DNA of 64,000 bases from Natronomonas moolapensis 8.8.11 (GTDB lineage: Archaea > Halobacteriota > Halobacteria > Halobacteriales > Haloarculaceae), in the NCBI RefSeq assembly GCF_000591055.1, contig NC_020388.1:1612001-1676000 (forward strand). Direction: 5' to 3'. The position numbers and the translations under genes are program-made. Below the pieces are notes generated by a model. That model worked only from the letters and a program-made list of their open reading frames with translations. It searched no databases and had not been told where the DNA came from. Numbering within the stretch: position 1 is the first letter of the stretch; each line of letters starts with the position of its first letter. This document shows, piece after piece, positions 26,653 through 34,708 of the stretch.

Positions 26653-27768
26653 CTACACGAGCTCCATCGCCTGCTCGGTCAGTCGGTAGCGATATGCTGG
26701 GCTGACAAATACGATCTGCCCGTAGTTTTCCGATTTCGTGACCTCTTCAGAGGACTCAATCGCTTCGACAGCTGTATTGAGTCGGTCCACTGGGTCGCCG
26801 GAACGCAGAAAGTCAATGACTTGCTCTGGTTCGATACCGAACTCTGCAGCGAGGATACTTCGGATTGTCCGCCCAGCATCGTCAGCGACGGCGACAGACG
26901 GTGCTGAGGCACGGGCTTGCGGCCCATCTCGCTCCGCAGCATCCTCAGAAAGCGCCGTGACCTGCAGCTCATCGTCGATATGCGCGATGAGGGCCTTCAG
27001 ATTCGCTTCAGCTTCCTCAGTCACTTGCCCGTTCACGATGTCATCAAGCCGCTCGCTAATCGTAAAGACGTCCGGCCCGGGTGGCGCTGTCTGCGCAAGG
27101 ATCCCGATATCCACGAGATGACTAAGTACCGTCCTCGGTTGGTACTCGATATCGACATCAAGCGAGTCAACCATCTCTGCTCGTTTGATACCCTCTTCCT
27201 TGGAGTCGATTCCTGCCTTGTAGAACGCTTTTGCGACGGCTACCTGGTCGGCAACGCTGTGCGTGTTCCCCTTTCGTTCCCGGATATACCGCTCCAAGCG
27301 GTCAAACTCTGTGTCGTCTTCCTCGTCAATCGTGAGCGCGTTCCTGACTGTGTCTGGCAGTTCTGGACGCGGCGCGTCACGGTGCCGCTTGGCTTTCTCC
27401 GACAGGCGCGTGTTATCGTAGAGTGCACGCGCGACCGGAAGCCCACGGAGATACTTGTACTCGTAGAGAATCTCCACACCGTGTTCAGTCAGGCCGTAGA
27501 ACTGACTGGGGAGATCGCGCGCATCCTCATTCGGCGGGTACCGATAACAGTCAATAATATTGTTGTCACTGAGAACCTCCAGCTGATCCCGGATCGCGGC
27601 CTTGTTCTTCGGCATCATGTACGCCAACTCATCAAGTGAGGGGAGATGCTCTGGGTGGCCAAGGATGAACTGCAGAATCAAGTGTCGCGTCTCCTGGGAG
27701 AGCAGGTCGTAGATCTGCCGCTGTTCTTCGAACGGGCCGCCACCCTCCGCGGCAGGCGCATCACTCAT
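26653..27768 (-). CDS. Winged-helix (ArsR-like) regulatory protein
   Basis: From ATG 27768 (M-S-D-A-P-A-A-E-G) the protein is 371 aa. A TATA-like AGTATTATTCG at about 27800-27811 gives a leaderless start there, and the frame extends upstream to 27816. An N-terminal winged helix (QIYDLLSQETRHLILQFIL...SLDELAYMMPKNKAAIRDQLEVL) is followed by a second helical/winged region around residues 175-235 (RAEMVDSLDVDIEYQPRTVLSHLVDIGIL). It is convergent with the PLD-ATPase gene (34 nt between stops) and divergent from 27890. It is probably a transcription regulator, perhaps of these neighbours. No sensor domain is recognised. Confidence 0.7.
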   Translation of the reverse strand: MSDAPAAEGGGPFEEQRQIYDLLSQETRHLILQFILGHPEHLPSLDELAYMMPKNKAAIRDQLEVLSDNNIIDCYRYPPNEDARDLPSQFYGLTEHGVEILYEYKYLRGLPVARALYDNTRLSEKAKRHRDAPRPELPDTVRNALTIDEEDDTEFDRLERYIRERKGNTHSVADQVAVAKAFYKAGIDSKEEGIKRAEMVDSLDVDIEYQPRTVLSHLVDIGILAQTAPPGPDVFTISERLDDIVNGQVTEEAEANLKALIAHIDDELQVTALSEDAAERDGPQARASAPSVAVADDAGRTIRSILAAEFGIEPEQVIDFLRSGDPVDRLNTAVEAIESSEEVTKSENYGQIVFVSPAYRYRLTEQAMELV

Positions 27769-27889
27769 GATCTCACTTGAGAGTACCTTGGCGATGCGAA
27801 TAATACTTTGGGTCAACTGGTGTGGTTAACCGGCGTATTAGCCATATTAGTTAGCAACCTATTTATTCAGTCCCCGAGGAGCACACAGC

Positions 27890-28648
27890 ATGGCTGACCC
27901 CGGCCCGCCTCCAAATGCAGCGGAGATCATGGAGAGCGTGAACGATGCGCTCCAAGGTCTCGAATTAGAACCTCACGAAACATCGGACATACTGGGGTTC
28001 GCCAACCAAGAACTTCCACACCTCCACACTCCCGAAGATTCGTATTTCATCCTCGGCAGCTACCGCGAGCCCTACATTCGACGGCTCCGAATCGTCCAGA
28101 ACGAACTAGACAAGCGACTCGGTACATACCCGTTCCTGATGGGCGATCTCCCAGAATTGGATATTGATCGGCTCCCTGTCTTCCGCATCCGATTCACACT
28201 CCTCGCTGCGCACGCCGACACCATTGTCGCCGTGTATGAACAGGACGCCGGCGGCGAAATCACCGAACTCGGAAAGATCAGCACGACACCATACTTCGAC
28301 AAATCCTACGTGCTACCGCGGGACTACGCGTGGATGACCGAACAGAACCTCAACACCGAAGCAGACGTCATCGCCGCTGCCGCCACGATCTACTTCAACG
28401 ACGATCTCGACGAAGCTACCACCGAAGAAGAACTGGACTCACTCATCACAGCGGCGAACAAGAACGATATCGATCTTTCGACATCAGACATCATAGAGCG
28501 ACTTGAAGATAGAGACGACAGCGAAGACGCCCCAGTTTCATACAGTTGGGTGCATCTCAACGAATTCCGCCTCTTCGAACTTCACAATCGATGCTTCGCT
28601 TGGTCCAACCCAGATGGTCTACGCGATGTCCTAAATGAAGTTCCGTAG
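27890..28648 (+). CDS. Unassigned protein with Rossmann-like N-terminal half
   Basis: This 252 aa protein is not assigned with confidence. Residues 45-150 alternate strand and helix: S-Y-F-I-L-G-S-Y-R-E-P-Y-I, a central F-R-I-R-F-T-L-L-A-A-H-A-D-T-I-V-A-V-Y, then G-G-E-I-T-E-L-G-K-I. This resembles nucleoside-deoxyribosyltransferase or TIR-like folds, in which the conserved E of an E-L-G-type motif is catalytic; that comparison is by eye. The C-terminal 100 residues are acidic and helical. It is divergent from the winged-helix gene (121 nt between starts) and ends 26 nt before the IS200/IS605 left end. It may be the effector of a small system with its neighbours (inference). Confidence 0.5.
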   Translation: MADPGPPPNAAEIMESVNDALQGLELEPHETSDILGFANQELPHLHTPEDSYFILGSYREPYIRRLRIVQNELDKRLGTYPFLMGDLPELDIDRLPVFRIRFTLLAAHADTIVAVYEQDAGGEITELGKISTTPYFDKSYVLPRDYAWMTEQNLNTEADVIAAAATIYFNDDLDEATTEEELDSLITAANKNDIDLSTSDIIERLEDRDDSEDAPVSYSWVHLNEFRLFELHNRCFAWSNPDGLRDVLNEVP

Positions 28649-28808
28649 TACTGGATCAGTGATGATAAAGTTACGAGCGCATACCCCCGTCTTTAGGCGG
28701 GGGTCAAGCGGACCATAGCCTACACACCCGCCGATGACGCCACGGCTGGATTTCCCACCGTTCTATCGGTAGTATTAAGCAGACAACGGGCCATAGTGTA
28801 CAACACAG

Positions 28809-29198
28809 ATGAAGACCACACGGCACGCGACCTACAACCTCAACTACCACATAGTGTGGTTGCCGAAGTACCGACAGTCGGTACTCGTCAACGGGGTCGC
28901 CAGTCGTGTCAGGTCCATCCTCTATGAAATAGCCGACGACAAAGGCGTCGAAATACTCGACCTCACCGTACAGCCCGACCACGTTCACCTGTTCGTCAGT
29001 AGCCCACCCAAGAACGAACCGGCACTACTCGCCAATTGGTTCAAGGGCATCTCCTCGCGCAAGTACAACCACCGATACGCCGACCACGACGGCGAGAAAA
29101 TCGGATGGGCGCGAGGATACTACGCAGGGACCGCCGGGCACGTTTCGAGTGAGACTGTCGAGAACTACATCCGGCAACACAAGGAGGGCGATTCGTGA
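28809..29198 (+). CDS. tnpA: TnpA, IS200/IS605 Y1 (HUH) transposase
   Basis: This 129 aa protein has the length of single-strand transposases. The HUH motif is Q-P-D-H-V-H-L-F-V. The catalytic tyrosine is most likely in V-E-N-Y-I-R-Q-H-K near the C-terminus. It cuts and joins single-stranded DNA at the TTAC and TCAA sites of this element using its subterminal hairpins. The stop overlaps the tnpB GTG start, so the two are translated together. As the only complete TnpA in the window, it could also mobilise the tnpB-only element and the solo hairpins at 24.18 and 34.74 kb. Confidence 0.95.
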   Translation: MKTTRHATYNLNYHIVWLPKYRQSVLVNGVASRVRSILYEIADDKGVEILDLTVQPDHVHLFVSSPPKNEPALLANWFKGISSRKYNHRYADHDGEKIGWARGYYAGTAGHVSSETVENYIRQHKEGDS

Positions 29199-30430
29199 CC
29201 GAACTCACGAAGACGCTGGAACTCAAACTTGTGGACCCGAACGCCCACAAGCGGAGGAAACTTCGTGAGACGCGAGAGGCGTACCAGAACGCCCTCCAAG
29301 ACGCCTTCGACGCTGGGTGTACCACGCAGACCGAAGCGAACGACGTGGTGGTCAACTACGACCTGAGCGGGTACGCGAAGAACGCGCTCAAGAAGTACGT
29401 CCCGCAACTCACGACGACGTACAACGCGGGCGAACTTCACGACGACCACCCCGTCCGCTTCACGAACGAAGGGCTACGGCTCGACCACAAGCCCGAGAAC
29501 GCTATCGAGTGGTACGTCAAAATCCCGCACCACGAGGACTACCACCTCTGGATGCCCGCCCAACCGAACCCTGAACAGCGCGAGTGGTTGGAAGCGTTAA
29601 ACGCGGGAGACGCCACGATGGGCGAGAGTCGGCTGTTCGAGCGGGACGGAAAATGGTATCTCCACGTCACCGCCACCCGCGACGTAGAGGAACGCTCCGA
29701 GGGGTCCGCCGAAGAACGGACGCCCATCGGAGTAGACATCGGGGAAGCGTCACTCGTCACGGTGTGTCACCGCGACGACCACGGATCTCCGACCGCGCCC
29801 GAACTGTGGGCCGACGAAGGCAAGACCGTCCGTCGGCTCCGCAAGACCTACTTCACCGCCAAGCGCCGACTCCAGACGCGCGGAAGTGACCGTATCGCAG
29901 AGTCCTTCGGGGACGATATATGGAACCAGATAGACGACGTGTTCCACCGTGTTACCCGCGAGGTCGTGGAGTACGCTGAGTCCGTCGAGAATCCCGTTCT
30001 TGTTCTGGAAGACCTGACGCACATACGGGAGTCGATGGACTACGGTGACTTCATGAATCGGCGTCTCCACGGATGGGGATTCGCCAAACTCCACGCGCAG
30101 ATACGCTACAAGGCCGTCGAGAAGGGCATCCCCGTCGAGACGGTGAACCCGCGCAACACGTCGAAAGAGTGCCACGCTTGCGGTGAAGTGGGGTATCGCT
30201 CGCGACAGGCGACGTTCAAGTGTACGAACGACGCTTGCTGGATGGGCGAGTACCAAGCGGACGTGAACGGCGCGATAAATATCGCAGACCGCTACCTCAG
30301 CGGTGAGAGCCATTCAAGAGAACACACGGATGGCGATGACTCGGCTGAGGATGGGGGGCGTTTGACCGCCCCACAAGACACCCAAGCCGATGCTACCAAC
30401 CAAGAGACGCTTGGGACGTATGCGTCTTGA
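29195..30430 (+). CDS. tnpB: TnpB, RNA-guided nuclease of the IS200/IS605 element
   Basis: This 411 aa protein starts at GTG 29195, overlapping the tnpA stop. RuvC-like residues are D in GVDIGEASL, E in VLVLEDLTHI and D in YQADVNGAINI. The zinc ribbon is CHAC...C...C. It differs strongly from the TnpB at 3111-4343 (different N-terminus and zinc-ribbon spacing), so the two elements belong to separate subgroups. It probably makes an RNA-guided cut that helps keep the element at its donor site. Confidence 0.94.
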   Translation: MTELTKTLELKLVDPNAHKRRKLRETREAYQNALQDAFDAGCTTQTEANDVVVNYDLSGYAKNALKKYVPQLTTTYNAGELHDDHPVRFTNEGLRLDHKPENAIEWYVKIPHHEDYHLWMPAQPNPEQREWLEALNAGDATMGESRLFERDGKWYLHVTATRDVEERSEGSAEERTPIGVDIGEASLVTVCHRDDHGSPTAPELWADEGKTVRRLRKTYFTAKRRLQTRGSDRIAESFGDDIWNQIDDVFHRVTREVVEYAESVENPVLVLEDLTHIRESMDYGDFMNRRLHGWGFAKLHAQIRYKAVEKGIPVETVNPRNTSKECHACGEVGYRSRQATFKCTNDACWMGEYQADVNGAINIADRYLSGESHSREHTDGDDSAEDGGRLTAPQDTQADATNQETLGTYAS

Positions 30431-30538
30431 AACCATAGGGCCACGACCGGCCTGAAATCCCGTGGTGGGATTCCCGCGTCTTCAGGCGCGGGAGGAGGTC
30501 AAGACACCAACAACGTTCAGCAGTAAGGATCTGTTCAC

Positions 30539-30679
30539 TCATAGCGCCCACTCGGGTCTCCGATAGGGGAGCGTCGTCACGTCGAAGGCGTTGTAGTGTC
30601 GGTCGCAGGTGAGGATATGATCGATCTCTAACTCGACCACGTGTGACGCGACGATCCGGCGGCGATCGCGAAAGTCCAT
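30539..30679 (-). pseudogene. C-terminal fragment of a PIN-domain (VapC-type) toxin
   Basis: The last 46 codons of this minus-strand frame read M-D-F-R-D-R-R-R-I-V-A-S-H-V-V-E-L-E-I-D, then H-I-L-T-C-D-R-H-Y and V-T-T-L-P-Y. This is the standard end of a PIN ribonuclease with the fourth acidic motif (T-x-D). The preceding codons do not resemble a PIN N-terminus, and no antitoxin is next to it. It is thus a truncated toxin gene beside the IS200/IS605 right end. Confidence 0.6.
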
Positions 30680-31124
30680 TTCTAACAAAAATCCCGCCTT
30701 TTCGACGTACGGTCGTGGCTGCGCGCGCACGCGAGCGACAGTGAGAGCGAGCACGGAGCGGAGGGTGGGGCGGCGGTTGGTGGGTGGTGGTCGAATGAAG
30801 CGCGACGCCGGATAGCTCACGCAGCCCTCGAACTGCCCCGATACGGCCGGCCCATCACACACGAATCGTCACAGCCGCCCGTTCCGAACTCCGTATCGGT
30901 ACGCCCGATCGCGAGTGCCCTCAAAACAGAACGTCTGTCCCGCGTGTCGACCGCACCAGAAAGCACCGCCGACAGGACGCGACCCGGCTTCGAACGGCTT
31001 CCACGACCGGCCCCGGGCGATCCGCCACGACGCCCCTCGGTTCGCCCACACCGACGCCCTCGATTTCTCCCCCCACAAGCGAGGCCCCCGATTCCCACCA
31101 GCAAAAAAGGGGGCTCGGCTCCCG
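30680..31124. other. Intergenic, nothing recognised
   Basis: About 445 nt. Open frames here are in the wrong frame for normal codon use and show arginine/proline-rich shadow composition. No promoter or repeat seen. Confidence 0.5.
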
Positions 31125-32111
31125 CTACTCGAGCTCCTGGAATCGCGCCCGGACGGTCGCTCGCGAGACGTCCGCCGCCTCCGCGAGTTCGCCCTGGGTC
31201 ACTCGCTCGCCTGTCTCCCGACCGGCCAGGTACAGCGCCCCGGCCGCGACCCCACCGGGGTGGACGCCCCCGGTCGCCACCGTCTCGGCCGCCTCGAGCC
31301 GCTCTCGGGCGCGACGCTGCGTCCTTCGGCTGGCGTCGACCTCGGAGGCCACCTTCGGCAGGTACGCCTCCGGGGCCAGCGGTGGCACCGGCAGCCCCAG
31401 CTCCCGATTGCACACCGTGTAGCCGTTCTCGATCCGCGTTGCCGACACCACCGCCACCGAGGCGAGTTCCGCTATCGTCCGCGGGTGTTCGTTGATCCGA
31501 CAGACTGCATACAGCACTCCGGCCGCGATCGCCTCGATCGATCGCCCGCACAACAGCCCCTCGTCTTGGGCCGTCCGGAACAGCTGACACGCCTGCGCTC
31601 GGGTGCTCTTCGGCACGCCCAGCGCCCCCGCCATCCGCCGGATTTCGAGGAAGCCTTTCATCCGGTTGCGTTCGGCCTTCGAGTCGAACTTCGCGCGTCG
31701 GTGCTCGCGACGCAGTCGGTGCAATCGTGAGCGCTTCTTCGAATCGACGCTCGACTCGGACCCGTTTGGCGAGTACCCGATGTCCGTCCCGATCCCGCGA
31801 TCGTGTCGTTCCACCGTGTTCGGCCGCCCGACGTGTCGCCCCGCCGCGTTCCCCTCGTCGTCGACCGTCCACTGGGGCCCGCGGTCGATCTTGTTTTCGT
31901 CGATCACGAGACCACAGTCGTCACACACCGTCTCGTCGACGTTCGCTGTCACCCGACCGCCACATTCGGGGCACGTGTTGGCGTCGTTCTGTTCGACGTC
32001 CTCGTCGAAGCCACGCTCGTACGCACCGTCCGTCCGCCCGCTCCGCGCCGCCGCCTGTTCACCGCGCTGTTCGACCGAATCCTTATTTGCTGTTACGTTC
32101 GTATCGTACAT
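31125..32111 (-). CDS. tfb: Transcription initiation factor TFB (TFIIB)
   Basis: This 328 aa protein has a zinc ribbon (C47-P-E-C50 ... C63-D-D-C66), a B-reader/linker (N-K-I-D-R-G-P-Q-W...R-H-D-R-G-I-G-T-D-I-G) and two cyclin repeats (about 130-220 and 230-325). The second ends in a helix-turn-helix (TQGELAEAADVSRATVRARFQEL) that reads the BRE. It recruits RNA polymerase with TBP. Haloarchaea have many TFB paralogues, often specialised by condition and placed in accessory regions. This one has an N-terminal extension of about 45 residues rich in E, D and Q. No TBP gene lies nearby. Confidence 0.95.
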   Translation of the reverse strand: MYDTNVTANKDSVEQRGEQAAARSGRTDGAYERGFDEDVEQNDANTCPECGGRVTANVDETVCDDCGLVIDENKIDRGPQWTVDDEGNAAGRHVGRPNTVERHDRGIGTDIGYSPNGSESSVDSKKRSRLHRLRREHRRAKFDSKAERNRMKGFLEIRRMAGALGVPKSTRAQACQLFRTAQDEGLLCGRSIEAIAAGVLYAVCRINEHPRTIAELASVAVVSATRIENGYTVCNRELGLPVPPLAPEAYLPKVASEVDASRRTQRRARERLEAAETVATGGVHPGGVAAGALYLAGRETGERVTQGELAEAADVSRATVRARFQELE

Positions 32112-32873
32112 TGGAACTCACAGGTTCCTGAAGGCGCCAACCACGGCGTCCGAAACCGCGATGTCACACCATCGCGGATTTCTCTGCATCACCCGACCAG
32201 TCACGTCGCGCCCTCGCTCGCGCCTTCGCGAGCGCCCTTGGGCGCGAGCGAGGGCGCGTCAGCCTCGGGACACAGCCAGCCGCCCGCGCCGCCCCGGCGA
32301 GGGGGGCGACCGCAGGGAGCCCCCACGAGTCGGGGCTCGGGCGCTCGCGGTGTGGAGAGCGCCCGATCACGAGGACCGACGCGAGCGTCCAGCGGAGTAA
32401 GCGTGGCGGGGTGAGCACCCACGGCGCGCAACCCCCCGCGCTTACCCGCTGGCGTCGAGACCAGACGCCCGGAACGGGCGCGGGCAGTGCGGAGAGCGCC
32501 CGCACGCCCGGACTGGTCGGTCGCGAGCGACCGCGACCGGGCCCGACCGGCGTGAGCGCGAGCGAACGCCGCAGCGGGGCCGGAAGCGGGCGTCGGTCCG
32601 AGTGGCGAGGGCGGCGTGCCGTGGGCGGGAGTTAGACAGCGGCCGCCACAGCTCGGCTCGCTTGCGGCCTCCGGCGCGCGAGGAATCGATCGTCGCCGGT
32701 GGACTCGAGGACGCGCGAGGGGAGGGGGGCGAGGCAACGGGCTGGCGGGGACGGAGCGTGCGGCGTCACACGCGCCGCTGGCACCGGCTAGGAGGGCTCA
32801 ACACAGCCTGAAGTGCCCTGGTACCGCGACCCTCGGAAGGGTTATCCCACGTTGCACACTCTATCTGTATGTA
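32112..32873. other. Very GC-rich structured intergenic block
   Basis: About 760 nt, with the part from 32200 to 32780 extremely GC-rich and without a plausible gene. It contains an 18-bp inverted repeat (32207-32258). A second region can pair CCAGCGG and GTAAGCG (32389-32403) with CGCTTAC and CCGCTGG (32439-32452). Open frames are arginine-rich shadows. A structured non-coding RNA or a GC-rich transposon scar is possible. Confidence 0.4.
32207..32258. repeat. 18-bp perfect inverted repeat
   Basis: Arms 32207-32224 (CGCGCCCTCGCTCGCGCC) and 32241-32258 are exact complements with 16 nt between. It could form a very stable hairpin on either strand, about 95 nt upstream of the tfb start. Confidence 0.85.
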
Positions 32874-33080
32874 ATGGCAAACGGTACGGTTGACTTCTTC
32901 AACGATACGGGCGGCTACGGTTTCATTTCGACAGACGACGGCGACCTCGACGACGACGAAGACGTGTTCTTCCACATGGAGGACGTCGGTGGTCCGGACC
33001 TCGAGGAGGGCACCGATGTCGAGTTCGACATCGAGTCCTCACCCAAGGGCCCCCGCGCGGCGAACGTCGTTCGACAGTAA
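32874..33080 (+). CDS. cspA: Cold-shock domain protein (CspA family)
   Basis: This 68 aa protein starts at ATG 32874 (M-A-N-G-T-V-D-F-F-N-D). A longer frame upstream is GC-rich and not protein-like. RNP-1 (G-G-Y-G-F-I) and RNP-2 (V-F-F-H-M) are present in the five-strand OB fold. It binds single-stranded RNA/DNA and acts as an RNA chaperone. The loop D-D-G-D-L-D-D-D-E-D is a haloarchaeal acidic insertion. A likely promoter (GGTTATCCC...) precedes it, but no clear TATA was found. Confidence 0.93.
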   Translation: MANGTVDFFNDTGGYGFISTDDGDLDDDEDVFFHMEDVGGPDLEEGTDVEFDIESSPKGPRAANVVRQ

Positions 33081-33842
33081 CACCGGTATACACCTGTCGC
33101 TCACACCGACAGACACCGATTCCGACTTTTCAGTCCGCTTCGACGTCTTGACCACCGTGACCTAACGAGAGAGTGAACTCCGATCCGTCGTCAGCGTTAC
33201 CAAGCGACTCCGGAATGAGTTGGTCTTCGAGGCGATATATCACACTGAGAGACCCGAACCGAAGCCCCAACCCTCGCGGTGGGAGTCGTTCACCCAGCCG
33301 GTGTCGGGTCAGTGAACGTACTCAGGTTCCACAGCGACCCGAGGTGACACCTTGCCAATATACGCGCCGTTGTTTAAATACTAATACGAACCAATCGGCT
33401 GTAGAAGCGCGGAAGCCCGACCGCAAGAGGGACGACCGCAGGGAGGACCGGCCCGACGACGTGCGGTGCGGGCGCGGGAGGACGCGTCAGTTTGGATCGC
33501 GTTACTCAACTTCGACCACGGTCGAATCGTTTGGTGACCGAATCGATCGGCCGTGCTCCATCGTGAGATCGTCCATGACCAGCCAAACATTGCGCTTGTT
33601 GGCCTTCCAGACGAAATCAAAGAGGGCGCATCCACACGGTTGCCGGGTGATCCGAGGTGGTGAACACCCCTGGCATCGTCTCACTCTCACTCGCATCTTG
33701 GCGGTCCGGGACACACACGACGGAGCAATACCGCGATCAATCACAAACAGGAACCCAAGGGATAGCGGAAGTACTGGAACTGTCCGGAACGTCCGCGATT
33801 CGCCACCGAACGCTTTTGACAGCTATCCGCCTATCGAAGCGT
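33081..33842. other. Intergenic region with a possible small RNA and a possible gene fragment
   Basis: A strong TATA-like TTTAAATA (33373-33380) is followed by GC-rich sequence (33400-33490) with no start codon at the right distance. On the minus strand a frame ending near 33502 encodes F-V-W-K-A-N-K-R-N-V-W-L-V-M-D-D-L and may be the tail of a decayed gene. Neither is certain. Confidence 0.3.
33390..33490 (+). ncRNA. Possible small non-coding RNA
   Basis: This is the region downstream of the TATA-like TTTAAATA at 33373-33380. It is GC-rich and contains GACGACCGCAGGGAGGACCG, related to GCGACCGCAGGGAGCC at about 32307-32322 in the GC-rich block. A promoter-like element, no ORF and a shared motif are the only grounds. 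Confidence 0.25.
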
Positions 33843-34268
33843 ATGGACGCACCCAGCCGCGACGACCGGTCGATCCGCGACACCGTGGCCGAGACGCTGG
33901 CGGACCATCCGGTCAGCGTAGCGTTCCTCTTCGGCTCCCGGGCACGCGGCGAGAGCCACGACCGAAGCGACATCGACGTCGCTGTCGCCTTCGAAGCCGG
34001 TGGATCCGGGAGCCTAGACTCACGCCTGTCACTCGGGGCAGACCTCGCCCTCGCGCTTGGAACCGACGATGTCGACGTGATCGACCTCCGGGCAGCGTCT
34101 CCAGCACTCGTTCGCGCGGTCTTTCGTGACGGCGACCGTCTCGTCGGTACCGAAGCCGAGGCACGTTGGCTCCACGACGCACTGCTTGAGGACGCCGACG
34201 AGAAGTTGCGGTCACCGGCCGAGCGCCTCGACCACGCACTCGCCGCCATCGACGACCATCTTGCATGA
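33843..34268 (+). CDS. mntA: MntA-type nucleotidyltransferase antitoxin
   Basis: This 141 aa protein starts at ATG 33843; the open frame extends upstream without protein-like sequence. The minimal nucleotidyltransferase motif G31-S-R-A-R-G-E-S-H-D-R-S-D43-I-D45 is complete. In HepT/MntA pairs this enzyme adds AMP to a tyrosine of the HEPN toxin and blocks its RNase. Its stop overlaps the hepT start (ATGA), the typical antitoxin-toxin order. The protein ends in an acidic helical tail (RLDHALAAIDDHLA). Confidence 0.9.
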   Translation: MDAPSRDDRSIRDTVAETLADHPVSVAFLFGSRARGESHDRSDIDVAVAFEAGGSGSLDSRLSLGADLALALGTDDVDVIDLRAASPALVRAVFRDGDRLVGTEAEARWLHDALLEDADEKLRSPAERLDHALAAIDDHLA

Positions 34269-34708
34269 AGATCTCCGACGACGATATCGAACGGATCGTG
34301 AGCGCGGCCGAAACAATCGAAGAGAGCCTGTCAGTCCTCGCGGCAAAGCAGTCGCTGTCCCGCGAGTCCTATCGGGCTGACCGAGAGACCCGAGACGTGG
34401 TCGAGCGACGGTTTGTCAAGGTGACTGAGGCCACGCTCGACATCGCTCGGACGCTCGTCGTTCACGAACGCGGTTCACCCCCGAAGAGTAACCCGGCGAC
34501 GATGCTTGCACTAGACGAAGTCGGCGTTCTCAACCGTACGACTACCAAAGAGATGGTGCAGGCAGCCCGCTTTCGGAACGTCCTCGCACACACGTACGGG
34601 GACGCCATTGACCACGACGACGTGTACGCCGCGCTGCAAAGCCTCGAACGCTACCGGGATTTTCTCCACGACGTGCGGGCGTATCTCGACGACACCGGGG
34701 CACTTTGA
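34265..34708 (+). CDS. hepT: HepT-type HEPN ribonuclease toxin
   Basis: This 147 aa all-alpha protein carries the HEPN catalytic motif R-N-V-L-A-H-T-Y (about residues 104-111). The tyrosine after the histidine is the residue that MntA enzymes modify. HEPN toxins cleave RNA (tRNA or mRNA). The start overlaps mntA by four bases, so the two are translated together. All key residues of both partners are present, so the pair should be functional. Confidence 0.9.
   Translation: MKISDDDIERIVSAAETIEESLSVLAAKQSLSRESYRADRETRDVVERRFVKVTEATLDIARTLVVHERGSPPKSNPATMLALDEVGVLNRTTTKEMVQAARFRNVLAHTYGDAIDHDDVYAALQSLERYRDFLHDVRAYLDDTGAL

Larger units (their letters stand above)
28675..30502 (+). mobile_element. 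Complete IS200/IS605-family element (tnpA + tnpB)
   Basis: The left end is preceded by the tetranucleotide TTAC (28671-28674) and has a hairpin ACCCCCG/CGGGGGT (28683-28704). The right end has the hairpin CCCGCG/CGCGGG (30473-30492) and closes with TCAA (30499-30502). In IS608 the cleavage sites are likewise TTAC on the left and TCAA on the right, so the limits can be read to the base (1,828 bp). Both genes are intact and all catalytic residues are present, so it should be active. Confidence 0.88.

Noticed and set aside
30817-31872. Long arginine/glycine-rich open frame on the minus strand
   Set aside because: It overlaps tfb in another frame and has the shadow composition typical of GC-rich DNA; tfb is unmistakable.
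32200-32800. RNase P RNA or SRP RNA in the GC-rich block
   Set aside because: The conserved motifs of these RNAs (for example GAGGAAAGTC or the SRP tetraloop region) are not present.
33502-33696. Minus-strand frame with W-L-V-M-D-D-L taken as a full gene
   Set aside because: Only the last 45 codons look like protein; no start context or family, so it is mentioned only as a possible fragment.
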